DNA from: an uncultured Alphaproteobacteria bacterium
GTDB taxonomy: Bacteria; Pseudomonadota; Alphaproteobacteria; MPNO01; UBA2964
DNA: 64,000 nucleotides
Direction of reading: 5' to 3'
NCBI GenBank assembly: GCA_943787225.1
Contig: CALSLP010000001.1
Location: 310,001 to 374,000 of the forward strand
Position numbers and translations under genes: made by a program
The notes under the pieces: model-generated
Told to the model about the DNA's origin: nothing
What the model saw: the letters and a program-made list of their open reading frames with translations, nothing else
Databases searched by the model: none
Part shown: piece by piece, positions 51,716 to 61,235 of the stretch
How positions within the stretch are numbered: position 1 is the first letter of the stretch
Layout of the letters: every line of letters begins with the position of its first letter

Positions 51716-53032
51716 CCGGTCTCGAAGTTGGAATCGCCTCGGTCGTCCTGATCGTTATCCTGATCTATGCCGGGCTGTATATTCCGGTTGCGCTCGGTCT
51801 GATGTCGTTTGTCGGTGTGTGGATTATGCGGGAAGAGATCGATATCCCGATCAATCTGCTGTCGCTCTCCGTCGCTGACACGGTATCACACTACGTCTTT
51901 GCGACAGTGCCGCTCTTCGCCCTCATGGGCTTCCTGGTCAGTAAAGCCGGCCTTGGCCGCGACATATACGATGTCGCCAATGCAGTTTTTCTACAAGATC
52001 AAGGGCGGCCTTGGCATCGCAACGGTAGCCGCAAATGCGATCTTTGCCTCCGTCACGGGCTCCAGCATTGCCTCCGCCTCGGTCTTTACGCGGATCTCCG
52101 TTCCCGAGATGCGGCGTTTTGGCTATGGTAAACGCTTCTCGGTGGGTGTTGTTGCGGGCTCCTCGGTTCTAGGGATGCTTATCCCCCCGAGCGCCATGCT
52201 GATCATCTACGCAATCGGTGCCGAGCAGTCTGTCGGTCACATGTTCATTGCTGGCATTATTCCCGGGTTGTTGCTTGCCGTTGCCTATGCCATCGCCATA
52301 TTGCTTATGGCGATCATCGTTCCCAAGTTCGTCGGCGGCAATGCAGATGCTTCCAAAGGCGACGAATCATGGCGAAATCTCACGCTTCTCGACATGGGCG
52401 TCAAATTATTCCCCATCGCAATGCTGATCGTCGTGGTCCTTGGTGGTATCTATGGCGGGGTCGTGACACCAACAGAGGCCGGCGCCACCGGTTCTCTTCT
52501 CGCGCTTCTCATCGCTATCTTTAAACGCCGGATGAGCTGGAAAGATCTGTGGGAGGTTCTTGTTGAGACGGGCCATATAACGGCAACGATCCTGTTCCTC
52601 CTTATCGCTGCCTCAATGTACAGCCGTATGCTGGGTGTCGCTTCGCTGCCGAGCCAATTTGGTGAATGGCTACAGGGATCAGGTTTGTCTCTGACCGAAG
52701 TCATGATCCTCTATGTTATTATGCTGGTGCTATTAGGGACCATCATCGACACCGCATCGATCATCCTGATCGTCGCACCGCTATTCTTACCGTCGATTGA
52801 AGCCTTTGGCGGGAACCTCGTCTGGTTCGGTATCGTCACCGTCATAGGTGCCGAGATCGGGCTGTTAACACCACCACTCGGAATATCCTGTTTTGTCATC
52901 AAAAGTACGATCGATGACAAAGATATTTCGCTATTTGATATTTTTGCCGGCGCCGCGCCGTTTGCCATCATAATGCTGCTCATTTTGATGGTTATTATCG
53001 CGTTCCCGGTCCTCAGTCTTGCGCTTGTTTGA
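51712..53032 (+). pseudogene. dctM: TRAP transporter large permease DctM, frameshifted
   Basis: Twelve-helix permease of 439 aa if one T is removed. The first frame starts MTGLEVGIASVVL and reads to DIYDVANAVF. The next frame continues FYKIKGGLGIATVAANAIFA and keeps the family motifs GMLIPPSAMLIIYA and PTEAGATGSLLAL, ending at 53032. The extra base is in the T5 run 51986-51990. Overlap of 4 bp with dctQ supports the start. Without correction the product would be a short stub, and the TRAP system inactive. Confidence 0.87.
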
Positions 53033-53045
53033 GAAGGAATAGCCG

Positions 53046-53919
53046 ATGCGCAACGTTACCGAAGAAACCCTCACAAAAGCCGTCCTGGATACCATCTCAA
53101 AGGATGCAGACCCCAGGTTTCGCGAGATCATGACAGGTCTTATCAAGCACCTGCATGAATTTGCCCTGGAGACAAACCTGTCAAAGGAAGAATGGCTCAG
53201 CGCCATCGAATTTCTTTATCAAACCGGCAAAAAAAACCACGCGAAACCGGAACGAGTTTATCCTGCTATCAGATACGCTCGGCCTGTCTTCGATGGTCGA
53301 CATGATTTCCAGCCGAGGCAATGACGATGCAACCGCCGTTAGCGTCCTTGGTCCCTTCTATATAGAAGGCGCGCCTTTTATCAAAAATGGGGGCGATTTA
53401 ATCCGCGACAATGCTGGCCAACAAACGCTTGTCAAAGGATGCATATCCTCAACAACGGGCGAACCCGTTTCTGGGGCACTTCTCGATGTCTGGCAAAATG
53501 CCAAGAACGGAAAATACTCAAACGAAGACCCGGATCAAGATGACGATAATCTTCGCGCCCGCCTAAATGCCGACGATGACGGAACATATTCATTCTCCAC
53601 AATTCGACCGTCACCTTATACGGTACCCGAGGATGGCCCCGCAGGCGTAATGCTGGAGGCTATGGGACGACACCCATGGCGTCCCGCCCATATTCACTTT
53701 AAGATTTCCGCCGAGGGGTATCAGGACCTGATTACCGAAATCTACCCCGACGACGATGAGTATATCGATGCCGACGCGGTTTTTGGTGTCCGGGAGTCTC
53801 TCGCCGTTGCTTTTAAACCGACAACCTCAGAAGAAGAAGCCAGACAATATGGGCTTCAGTCCTCCGTTCCTGACAGTGGAGTACGATTTCCGTCTGCGCC
53901 CCCTTTAGCACCAGCGTAG
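53046..53919 (+). pseudogene. Intradiol ring-cleavage dioxygenase (hydroxyquinol/catechol type), frameshifted
   Basis: 290 aa if one A is removed from the A8 run at 53229-53236. The N-terminal dioxygenase_N domain runs MRNVTEETLTKAVLDTISKD to EFLYQTGKK, then the next frame takes over with TTRNRNEFILLSDTLGLSSM. The catalytic domain has VLGPFYIEGAP, Fe ligands Tyr in AKNGKYSNEDP and PYTVPEDGP, and the His pair in RHPWRPAHIHFKI. Such non-heme Fe(III) enzymes open catechol or hydroxyquinol between the hydroxyls. The N-terminal domain and length fit hydroxyquinol or catechol 1,2-dioxygenase. Confidence 0.87.
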
Positions 53920-53947
53920 TCAACGTCAACGAATAAGGAGTAACAGC

Positions 53948-54316
53948 ATGAGCCGGATCTGGATGAGCCAGGTCATTGATGCCATTGCCGACCTTGGTCG
54001 AAATTATTTGGAACGGCCATCGAGCAAATCTCCGCTCAAAGCAGCTAAACGCTTGTGTGACGACCTCCTTTCTGATCGCGGCGAGGCATCCGGCACAGCG
54101 CTGGCACGTGAACTTGTTGATCGCTATCTCGCCATGGATGAAGCGGATCAGGATGGTTTCATCGATCTCCTGGCCTCAGACTACAGCTACGCGGCCGATA
54201 AATTGCAAAATGCTGCCAGCGCGTATGCCCAGAATCCTGGTGACGATACCTACCGTGTTTTGCGAAATGCCGTTGAATCTCCCCGGCAAGAACTCTTACG
54301 CCGGATCAATGTCTAG
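53948..54316 (+). pseudogene. mcd: Malonyl-CoA decarboxylase, N-terminal fragment cut by an IS element
   Basis: 122 aa starting ATG 53948 with AAGGAG upstream. The helical N-terminal domain of malonyl-CoA decarboxylase is recognisable: CDDLLSDRGEASGTALAREL, then LVDRYLAMDEADQDGF and VESPRQELLRRIN. The frame then enters the IS element at 54310 and stops after two residues. Full-length enzymes have about 450 aa, so the catalytic C-terminal domain is missing and does not reappear beyond the IS element. The lost function would be malonyl-CoA to acetyl-CoA. Confidence 0.82.
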
Positions 54317-55170
54317 CCCCCAAGTTCTGTGCCATTCCTGATTAGAGTTTCTGGTATTGGCGGTCGCATGTTCAGTGCCTGATGTGGACGGATGTGGTTG
54401 TACTGTCTGAGCCACTGGTTGATGACGATCTGAGCCTGCTTAGTCGTGGTGAACCACTCGGCATTGAGAACCTCGCGGCGCAGGGTTCCGTTGAAGCGTT
54501 CGTTGTATCCGTTCTCCCAGGGTGATCCGGGATAGATCCGGATGGGTTTGATGCCGACCCTTGCCAGCCAGTCCTGCATCGCCTGTGCGATGAACTCGGG
54601 ACCATTGTCCGAGCGGATGTATTCCGGGGTGCCGTGGCGCAGCAGGAGTGGGTATAGCGCCTCAAGCACATCGTCAGCCCTCATCCGGGTGCGAACCGTC
54701 ACAGCCAGCACCTGGCGGGTGTACTCGTCCAGGACAGTCAGCATCTTGTAGCTCCGACCATTGTCGAGCTTGTCGTGCACGAAGTCGATGGCCCAGACGT
54801 GATTGGGATGGGTTGGCCGCAACCGAATGATCGAGCTGTCCTTGTGATAGAGCCGCCGGCGCTTCTTGTCTCGTTGCGGCAGCTGAAGTCCTTCTTCGCG
54901 CCAGATCCGCTCAACCTTCTTGTGGTTCACCTTCCACCCTTCGATACGCAGCAGGACGGCAATCTTGCGATAACCGTAGCGCCCATACTGCTTCGCCAGC
55001 CGGATCAGTGCCAACCGCAGAGCATTGTCATCTTTGGGATCTGGTCGATATTGCAGGGAACTGCGGGCCAGACCAATAACCCGGCAGGTCCGTCGCTCCG
55101 ACGTAGCAAGCTTCTGGCGTGTATGGATAACGGCCTGACGAAGATGCTCGGTCGTCAGGCCCTGGGCTTT
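54313..55170 (-). CDS. IS3-family transposase OrfB (DDE)
   Basis: About 285 aa, most likely made as an OrfAB fusion by -1 frameshifting at a CTAAAG tract near 55167-55172. Its frame has no good ATG start. The rve catalytic core is intact: Asp in HVWAIDFVHD, Asp in YIRSDNGPEFIA and Glu in NGYNERFNGTLRREVLN. The upstream HTH_21 part reads YGRYGYRKIAVLLRIEGWKV. It appears complete and possibly active. Confidence 0.88.
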   Translation of the reverse strand, partial: KAQGLTTEHLRQAVIHTRQKLATSERRTCRVIGLARSSLQYRPDPKDDNALRLALIRLAKQYGRYGYRKIAVLLRIEGWKVNHKKVERIWREEGLQLPQRDKKRRRLYHKDSSIIRLRPTHPNHVWAIDFVHDKLDNGRSYKMLTVLDEYTRQVLAVTVRTRMRADDVLEALYPLLLRHGTPEYIRSDNGPEFIAQAMQDWLARVGIKPIRIYPGSPWENGYNERFNGTLRREVLNAEWFTTTKQAQIVINQWLRQYNHIRPHQALNMRPPIPETLIRNGTELGG

Positions 55171-55442
55171 AGGTAGCTCAGGCTTTCCTTGAGGATCAGC
55201 TTGTCCAGTTCGAGCTCAGCCACAATCTTCTTCAACCGCGTATTCTCCTTCTCGAGAGAACGCATCTCCGACAACTGCGACCGACCCATCCCGCCAAACC
55301 GCTTGCGCCAGTTATAATACGTAGCGTCGCTGATACCCACGCCACGACACGCCGACGCTACGTCGCTGCCGTTCGACAACTTCACTTCAATCTCACGCAG
55401 CAGCTTCAGTATGTCCTCGTCCGAATGTCGTTTCCGAGCCAT
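55155..55442 (-). CDS. IS3-family transposase OrfA
   Basis: 95 aa from ATG 55442 (AGGGG upstream; ATG 55460 also possible). It has a helix-turn-helix with GVGISDATYYNWRKRFGG and a leucine zipper-like tail EKENTRLKKIVAELELDKLI, typical of IS3 OrfA. It precedes and overlaps OrfB in a different frame. Confidence 0.9.
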   Translation of the reverse strand: MARKRHSDEDILKLLREIEVKLSNGSDVASACRGVGISDATYYNWRKRFGGMGRSQLSEMRSLEKENTRLKKIVAELELDKLILKESLSYLKPRA

Positions 55443-55480
55443 CACAAATCCCCTTTCCATGCCAAAATAATGGCCCAGTT

Positions 55481-57292
55481 TTAGGGGGGAAGGACACCTT
55501 CATTCAGGCCTTCGGTAATTATTACGTCAGCATCATCTACAGTGTACGTGTCGTCGCCAGTGCCACCCACCAACGTGTCATCACCACCGCCGCCATCCAG
55601 CGTATCGTTACCTGCGCCACCGGTGAGCGTGTTGATCGAGCTGTTTCCGGTGAGAATGTTGGCGTCACTATTCCCGATGCCATTTATCGCGCCCCCGGAA
55701 TCCAACAAGGTCAGGTTCTCGACATCAGTGCCCAAAGTGAAGGTAATGGAGCTATTGACCGTGTCTGTACCTTCGCCAATGTTTTCTGCCACTGTATCAA
55801 GCGCATTATCAACAAAATAAATATCGTTGCCTGTGCCACCGGTCATCCCATCGATGCCAGTCCCGCCATCTAACGTATCATTTCCGGCATTGCCGATGAG
55901 CGTATCATTCCCGGAATCGCCGTTGAGCTTATCATTGCCGGTACTAGCAGTAAGAGTATCATCCCCGCTTCCGCCGTTCAGGATCAGATTTTTTTCGGCG
56001 GCCGCTGCATTGATAAAGTCGTTTCCGCCTTCACCATTTACGATAACAGTATTATCGGAAATATCAGTCTTGCTGAGATCATCAATTGTTATAGTATCGC
56101 CTGCGGACCCAAGAGTGAGATCAAGCGTCTCAACGCCATCAAGTTTGATGGTGCCGCCACCCGTGATTGTCAGAACGACTTCGTTATTCGCATTAGGCTC
56201 AATATCAATTGTATTAGGCGCTGAAGCATTACCGGCGATAAAAGCAGTATCCGCGCCAGCTGACCCAACGATAGACAATGTTTCCCCAACCCCTGGAAAA
56301 CTGATGCGGGCGATACCGGAGAATTCTACGGGCGCGTTTGGATCAGCTATGATTATAGGTTGATTGTTATCAGATGGACCTCCGCCACCTGATATCAGCG
56401 GTGAACTGAACGGCTGCACCACCTGCGCCGGCAGGGGCACGAACCCATCAAGCCCCGCAACCTGCGTCGGTGGCAAAAATGAAATGTCGGGCGCGAGTGA
56501 GGCCCCTCCCGGGCTTCCCTCCGTGCCCTCGGCTGGCGGCGGTGTTTGGGATTTACTCTCCTCGCCACCTGATGCCGGCGATAAGGCGGGCGATTGCGTC
56601 CAGTTGGAAATCTCCACACCGAACAACTCGACGAACTCGGCGAAGTCGGGCTTCGCGACCTCGACCGGCGGGCGGAAAAGGCTGAACACCTTTGCCGTCG
56701 CGAACTCATCTTGCAGAACAATTGCCGCGCCCGCCGTAAGAACGCGGGTAAAGCCGATGGTACTGTCAGGATTGCGCAGGAGGGTGAATACGTTTTCAAC
56801 CGCTTCCGCAGCGGCCCGACCGGCAATTCGGCCATTATTGACCTGCAGAGTTGCTACCGGTGTGCGGACGATAGCCCCCGGATCACCGGAAAAACTTTCG
56901 CTGCGATGCGAAAAACCAAACCGGCCATGCAGAACAAAATAAACCGGCTGGGCCGTTTGATCAGGACCAGTGGGGGCGACGGATTCGACGAGCATCCGAC
57001 CTTTGGCGCCGAGAAAGAATTCCGCGTTGTTGGAAAAATTTACGGTGACCTGAGAACCATCCCGCGTCGCCAAAATATCACCACGATAGATCGGCGTCTC
57101 CGATGTGAGCGGGACGGTACTCCCGTCAACACGCGTCACTACCGCGTCACCCGTTACCGTCTTAACGGACCCTACCGGCGTTGATGGTGCCTGAGCCAAT
57201 TCCGCGGGCACACCGGTACGCACACCACCCGCTGGCGCAGCATTTTGTGCCAAAGCAGAATTTTCAGAAATATATGTAGGGGTGGATGCCAT
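55481..57292 (-). pseudogene. FecR-domain and RTX calcium-binding protein, C-terminus replaced by IS sequence
   Basis: 603 aa from ATG 57292 (GGTGAAGGA upstream). Residues about 40-130 are a FecR-like domain (VKTVTGDAVVTRVDGSTVPL, then IYRGDILATRDGSQ). A Pro-rich linker with SQTPPPAEGTEGSPGG follows. From about 430 to 600 there are hemolysin-type calcium repeats of the GGxGNDxL form. The ORF ends GLNE-GVLPP, where GVLPP comes from the IS end, so the original C-terminus and any type I secretion signal are lost. No type I secretion genes are in the window. The full protein was probably a large surface or secreted adhesin. Confidence 0.8.
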
Positions 57293-57484
57293 ACGGTTCC
57301 TTCACCGTGAAAAAGCAAAACTTAAATTCAAAACTTAAATTCAGTGGCAAGCCTCATGATGGCATACCTGCAATTGGTACGGCACCTCCCCCCTTTAAGG
57401 TCCGCACAGCCGTCTCAAAACCCGTTGGAAAACCGCCCGGCCCGGAGTCTTAACCCCGAACCGGACGTATTCTCGAACCAGTCT

Positions 57485-58336
57485 TTAGTAGGTGACGGCA
57501 ATCACCACGCGACGATTTTCCGCGTTCTTGGCGCCGTCCGCCGTTTTAACAGCAGGTTTCGCTTCGCCCCAGACAACCGTTTTCACGATGCCTTTTTTGA
57601 CTCCAGCCTTAACAAGGCCGGCGGCAACAGCGTCAGCACGGGCTGCCGCGAGCTTAGCGTTATAGGCGTTAGAGCCTGAACGGTCCGTATGACCAAAGAC
57701 TTTGATCTGCGAGGTCTTGCGGGCTTTGATGAATTTCTTGACGCCTTTGATTTCAGAGGCACCATCCTTGCTGATGGCGGTACTATTATAATCAAAATAG
57801 ACGATGAAGTTGCGAGTCAAAAGCTGACGCGCCATCTTCATTGGCTTTGCCATCGCAGGTTTTTCTACGGCAGCTTCGAGTAACGCCATTGCACCATAAA
57901 ATGCACTACGGCATTTTTGGATGTCTTTCTTCTGCAGGTTCTCTTCAGCTTCCTGCATCCAGCAATCGAACTGCACCTGCGCTTCTGCAGCATGCTTTGG
58001 CGCCTTTTCGATACCGCCAGCTGCAAAGGCTTGCGTCAAACGTTTGCGTGAGTTGGCAAGCGGTTTCTTATGCTTGCTGACCAGCTTCCGAGCGTTCAGC
58101 GCTTCCGGCCCCGTTGGTTTGCCCATCGCCGCCATTTTAGCGCGATCAACAAATGCTCCGGCATCACCGAAATCGTCTTCTTTATATTCAGCCCGGGCTA
58201 GCTTGATATACCCGTCCCGCAGACCCTTTTCATAGGCTCCACCTTTTACATCCATTTTAGCGACTTCACCGGTGCTACAGGCTGCAGCCATGATGCCGAT
58301 CGCTAAAACAGCAAAAATATTTTTAACGCTTCCCAT
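57485..58336 (-). CDS. OmpA-family lipoprotein
   Basis: 283 aa with a lipoprotein signal: the lipobox MAAAC puts the acylated Cys at 20. The middle is helical, with Lys/Ala-rich segments. The C-terminal OmpA domain has the pattern FIVYFDYNSTAISKDGASEI, then KVFGHTDRSGSNAYNAKLAA and ENRRVVIAVTY. It can anchor the outer membrane to peptidoglycan. AGAGAAATTTA precedes ATG 58336. It is divergent from the NtrC-type regulator. Confidence 0.9.
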   Translation of the reverse strand: MGSVKNIFAVLAIGIMAAACSTGEVAKMDVKGGAYEKGLRDGYIKLARAEYKEDDFGDAGAFVDRAKMAAMGKPTGPEALNARKLVSKHKKPLANSRKRLTQAFAAGGIEKAPKHAAEAQVQFDCWMQEAEENLQKKDIQKCRSAFYGAMALLEAAVEKPAMAKPMKMARQLLTRNFIVYFDYNSTAISKDGASEIKGVKKFIKARKTSQIKVFGHTDRSGSNAYNAKLAAARADAVAAGLVKAGVKKGIVKTVVWGEAKPAVKTADGAKNAENRRVVIAVTY

Positions 58337-58665
58337 TAAATTTCTCTCATCCCATAAATTTCCCTGGTTAATTTCTTCCAGGCATTACTTGTGCAACAAC
58401 ACGGTATACCGCAGCAAGAACTGTGCCAAGTCGTCTTTGCTTCGCTAAGCGAGGGATTTCATGGAAAATATGGTTAGTTTCCAACAAATTGGTTAGTTTT
58501 TTCAGCAATTATCCATAGACTTCTGTAATCTATATTTTATAGAGGTTGTCGCAGAACAAGACGGAAAACACAGCGCTTGGCCCCGCGACTTTGATCGCAA
58601 GATCGAGAAAATATCGCCGCTTATAAAATATGGGCACTAATCGTCGATTGAGGAAACAACAGTTA
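58337..58665. other. Divergent promoter region between lipoprotein and NtrC-type genes
   Basis: No gene is seen. The segment is AT-rich and holds a direct repeat TGGTTAGTTT at 58471-58480 and 58490-58499 (19-bp period), which may be an activator site. The two flanking genes are divergent and both promoters must lie here. Confidence 0.4.
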
Positions 58666-60176
58666 ATGGCGTCGGAACGTAAGAAACAGATTCTCCTTGT
58701 CGAAGATACGGCCATGCTTGCCAAAAGTTATATCCAGTATCTTCGGAATGACCCTTATACGGTGACGCATGTCGCAACCGGGAAAGAGGCATTAGCGCAT
58801 CTTTCCTCGAACACGCCGGATTGTATCTTACTCGACCTCGAATTGCCGGATATGACCGGGCTCGAAATCATGGAGAAAATCGGCCGCGACGGCCTGCCCT
58901 GCCCGGTCATCATGATTACCGCGCATGGCTCCATAAATGTTGCGGTTGAAGCGATGCGGCTGGGAGCATTCGACTTCATCATCAAGCCATTTACGGCTGA
59001 TCGGTTAATTGTAACCATGCGCAACGCCCTCGATCGACTCGCGCTAGAGGTGATCGTTGAGACATACCGAGAAAAAATTGATCGTGATAATTTTCACGGC
59101 TTAATCGGTAACTCCCTGAATATGCAGGCTGTTTACCGGATGATCGAGAGTGCTGCTGATTCAAAGGCGACAATCTTCGTTAAGGGTGAAAGTGGTACAG
59201 GTAAGGAGCTTTGTGCACGGGCCATTCACGACGAAAGTCCCCGAAGAAATGGGCCATTCACGACGAAAGTCCCCGAAGAAATGGACCTTTCATTGCTCTG
59301 AACTGTGCGGCCATCCCAAAAGAACTTATGGAAAGTGAGATTTTCGGCCATATCAGAGGATCGTTTTCCGGTGCCATTGCCGATCGCGACGGTGCCGCGA
59401 GCGCCGCCAATCATGGAACCCTGTTCCTCGACGAAATCTGCGAAATGGACATTAACCTCCAATCAAAGCTTTTGCGGTTTCTGCAGACAGAAACTTTTCA
59501 GCGTGTCGGAAGCTCGGACCTCGAAAATGTTGATATTCGATTTATTTGCGCCACCAATCGTGACCCATTGAAGGAGGTTCATGAAGGTCGGTTTCGGGAA
59601 GATTTGTATTACCGACTTCACGTCATCCCGCTTGAGTTGCCCCCGCTTCGGGACCGAGGCGAAGACACTATTACGCTAGCGTCGTCTTTTCTCACTGAAT
59701 ATGCCGGGCAGGAAAACAAAAACTTTAAAAAGCTTTCAATGGCAACGAGGGCTTTACTGTTATCCCATACGTGGCCAGGAAAAGTCCGGGAACTACAGAA
59801 CGTGATGAGGCAGGTCGTCGTCCTGAATGATGGCGACGAGGTTACGCCGGACATGTTGCCAATGTTATCCAAAGTTCCGGGGCGCCAGCCTCAGAATGAC
59901 CCCGTCGCATCCCCCTCCGAACGACCTCAGGAAAATAGAGCCAGCGTCGACGTCGCCGATAGCGATCCATTACTTGACGAGGATGATGGTTTGAGTCGCA
60001 ACATGGAAGAGCTCGCCAGCCTCATTAGACCGCTCGCTGACGTCGAACGCGACGCGATTGAACACGCAACAAAACTCTGTGATGGAAAAGTCCGCATCGT
60101 CGCGACCTTTCTCGGAGTTTCACACGCCACGTTGTATCGAAAGATTAATTCATGGAAAGACGGTGTTGCCGAATAA
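58666..60176 (+). pseudogene. NtrC-family sigma-54 response regulator, broken by a 32-bp tandem duplication
   Basis: 492 aa when one repeat unit is removed. Receiver domain: E13-D14, phospho-acceptor D57 in CILLDLELPD, and K107 in IIKPF. AAA+ domain: Walker A GESGTGKE (174-181), Walker B GTLFLDEICEMD and the sensor region VDIRFICATNRD. The sigma-54 contact loop reads GSFSGA in place of GAFTGA. A C-terminal Fis-type helix-turn-helix ends KVRIVATFLGVSHATLYRKI. The first frame hits a stop right after the duplicated segment (59221-59284). Domain order matches LuxO/NtrC regulators. No sensor kinase is adjacent. Confidence 0.85.
59221..59284. repeat. Perfect 32-bp tandem duplication inside the NtrC-type gene
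   Basis: Unit 59221-59252 is repeated exactly at 59253-59284 (begins GCCATTCACGACGAAAG). Removing one unit restores AIHDESPRRNGPFIALNCAA, the family-expected junction, so the duplication inserts 32 bp (+2 frame). It is directly after the Walker A region. Confidence 0.95.
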
Positions 60177-60194
60177 CACCGATAAAAATAACTC

Positions 60195-60788
60195 TCAGCT
60201 AATGGATTCCACGACGCCGACACCCTCACGATCAAGCGTTTGAAGCTTAGCGTTAAGGATAGGTTCTCCGGCAAATGCCTCAAGATAAAGGCTTGGCATC
60301 GGAATTTTACTAATATCAAGCGTATCGAGTCTAAACTCTCCACCTTCGCAGAAACGCGGATCCGAATAGAACGCCAGATTCACGCGTCCAACACCAGAGT
60401 TGCCATCGGTAAATTGATCACAACGAATGGCAATACGATAAAACTGTTCGGTTATTAGACGCTGTACCCTGACAGGGCCTGCACTGGTCAAACGATGAGG
60501 GCCGATAATGATCGTCAATAATCCCGATTCGTCCTCGTGCAACGAATCTGAAGAGTCGTCGTCCAACACATCTGTACTACAGGAAAAACGTCCCTGAAAA
60601 CGGTCACCTCGGAGCACGGCATCCATCGCAGAAGACAATACAACGCCACCAAACCCGTAACAAATATTCTCAGCTCTCTGCGCCACCTGAAGTGACTGAA
60701 TCATTGCAATATCCCCCTCCTTCATTCGAGCACCCCGGATCTGCTGCGTCGGCAGTGTCATCAACTCGTCGGAGAAAAAATCGCGCAT
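60195..60788 (-). CDS. Hypothetical protein
   Basis: 197 aa from ATG 60788 (a TTG six bases earlier is possible). No signal peptide or membrane helix is seen. The sequence is acidic in the middle (STDVLDDDSSDSLHEDE). It has a late segment SDPRFCEGGEFRLDTLDISK that looks like a beta-rich domain, but I do not recognise a family. It converges on the NtrC-type gene with an 18-bp gap. Confidence 0.6.
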   Translation of the reverse strand: MRDFFSDELMTLPTQQIRGARMKEGDIAMIQSLQVAQRAENICYGFGGVVLSSAMDAVLRGDRFQGRFSCSTDVLDDDSSDSLHEDESGLLTIIIGPHRLTSAGPVRVQRLITEQFYRIAIRCDQFTDGNSGVGRVNLAFYSDPRFCEGGEFRLDTLDISKIPMPSLYLEAFAGEPILNAKLQTLDREGVGVVESIS

Positions 60789-61211
60789 ACTCAAATCCAG
60801 TTTACGCAGCCATTGAAATGCAGTGACAACGCGCTAAAGAACAAGACAACTCAATCCGACACGACGTTAAGACACCGGCGTGCCGACCCCACCCTAATCA
60901 AGCAAGAAATGTGCCAACTGCCGTATATCACAATAGTGTGTTGATATATTTAGACTATTTGTTGAAAGTTAAGACACGATCAGTGCAGACTGATACTGCA
61001 TTAACCGAAATGTCTCTATTTGAGACAAAGACGTCTAAAATTTTCGACAAAATGGTCAATTATGAGACTTTCAATCGATTGCAATCGCCGTTTCATAAAC
61101 ACGAGGTCCAATTTTAGACTCTCAAAAACTCTCCTGGGGCACGCTGACACGAAACGCCGCCCTATACCGGGATAAGAGATCGTCAGGGGAATATCGACGG
61201 GTGTCGAGACT
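60789..61211. other. Intergenic region without recognisable gene
   Basis: About 420 bp, AT-rich. A 68-codon frame at 60911-61117 lacks a ribosome binding site and any recognisable motif. I see no tRNA, terminator or clear repeat. It probably holds the divergent promoters of the hypothetical and hydrolase genes. Confidence 0.4.
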
Positions 61212-61235
61212 GTGTCTCTGCGCTATAAATACGTC

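Larger units (their letters stand above)
54310..55496 (-). mobile_element. IS3-family insertion sequence, about 1187 bp
   Basis: It encodes OrfA and an OrfAB-type transposase on the minus strand. The ends are imperfect inverted repeats starting TGTC: left TGTCTAGCCCCCAAGTTCTG, right (reversed) TGTCCTTCCCCCCTAAAACT, both followed by GCCATT a few bases on. The flanks are CAA on the left and CCT on the right, so no target duplication is visible. The element joins a truncated mcd gene to a truncated FecR-RTX gene, so it has probably taken part in a rearrangement. Both ends supply the new stop codons of those genes. Confidence 0.9.

Noticed and set aside
60911..61117. 68-codon plus-strand open frame in the AT-rich gap
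   Set aside because: No ribosome binding site, no recognisable motif, and composition like the surrounding intergenic DNA.
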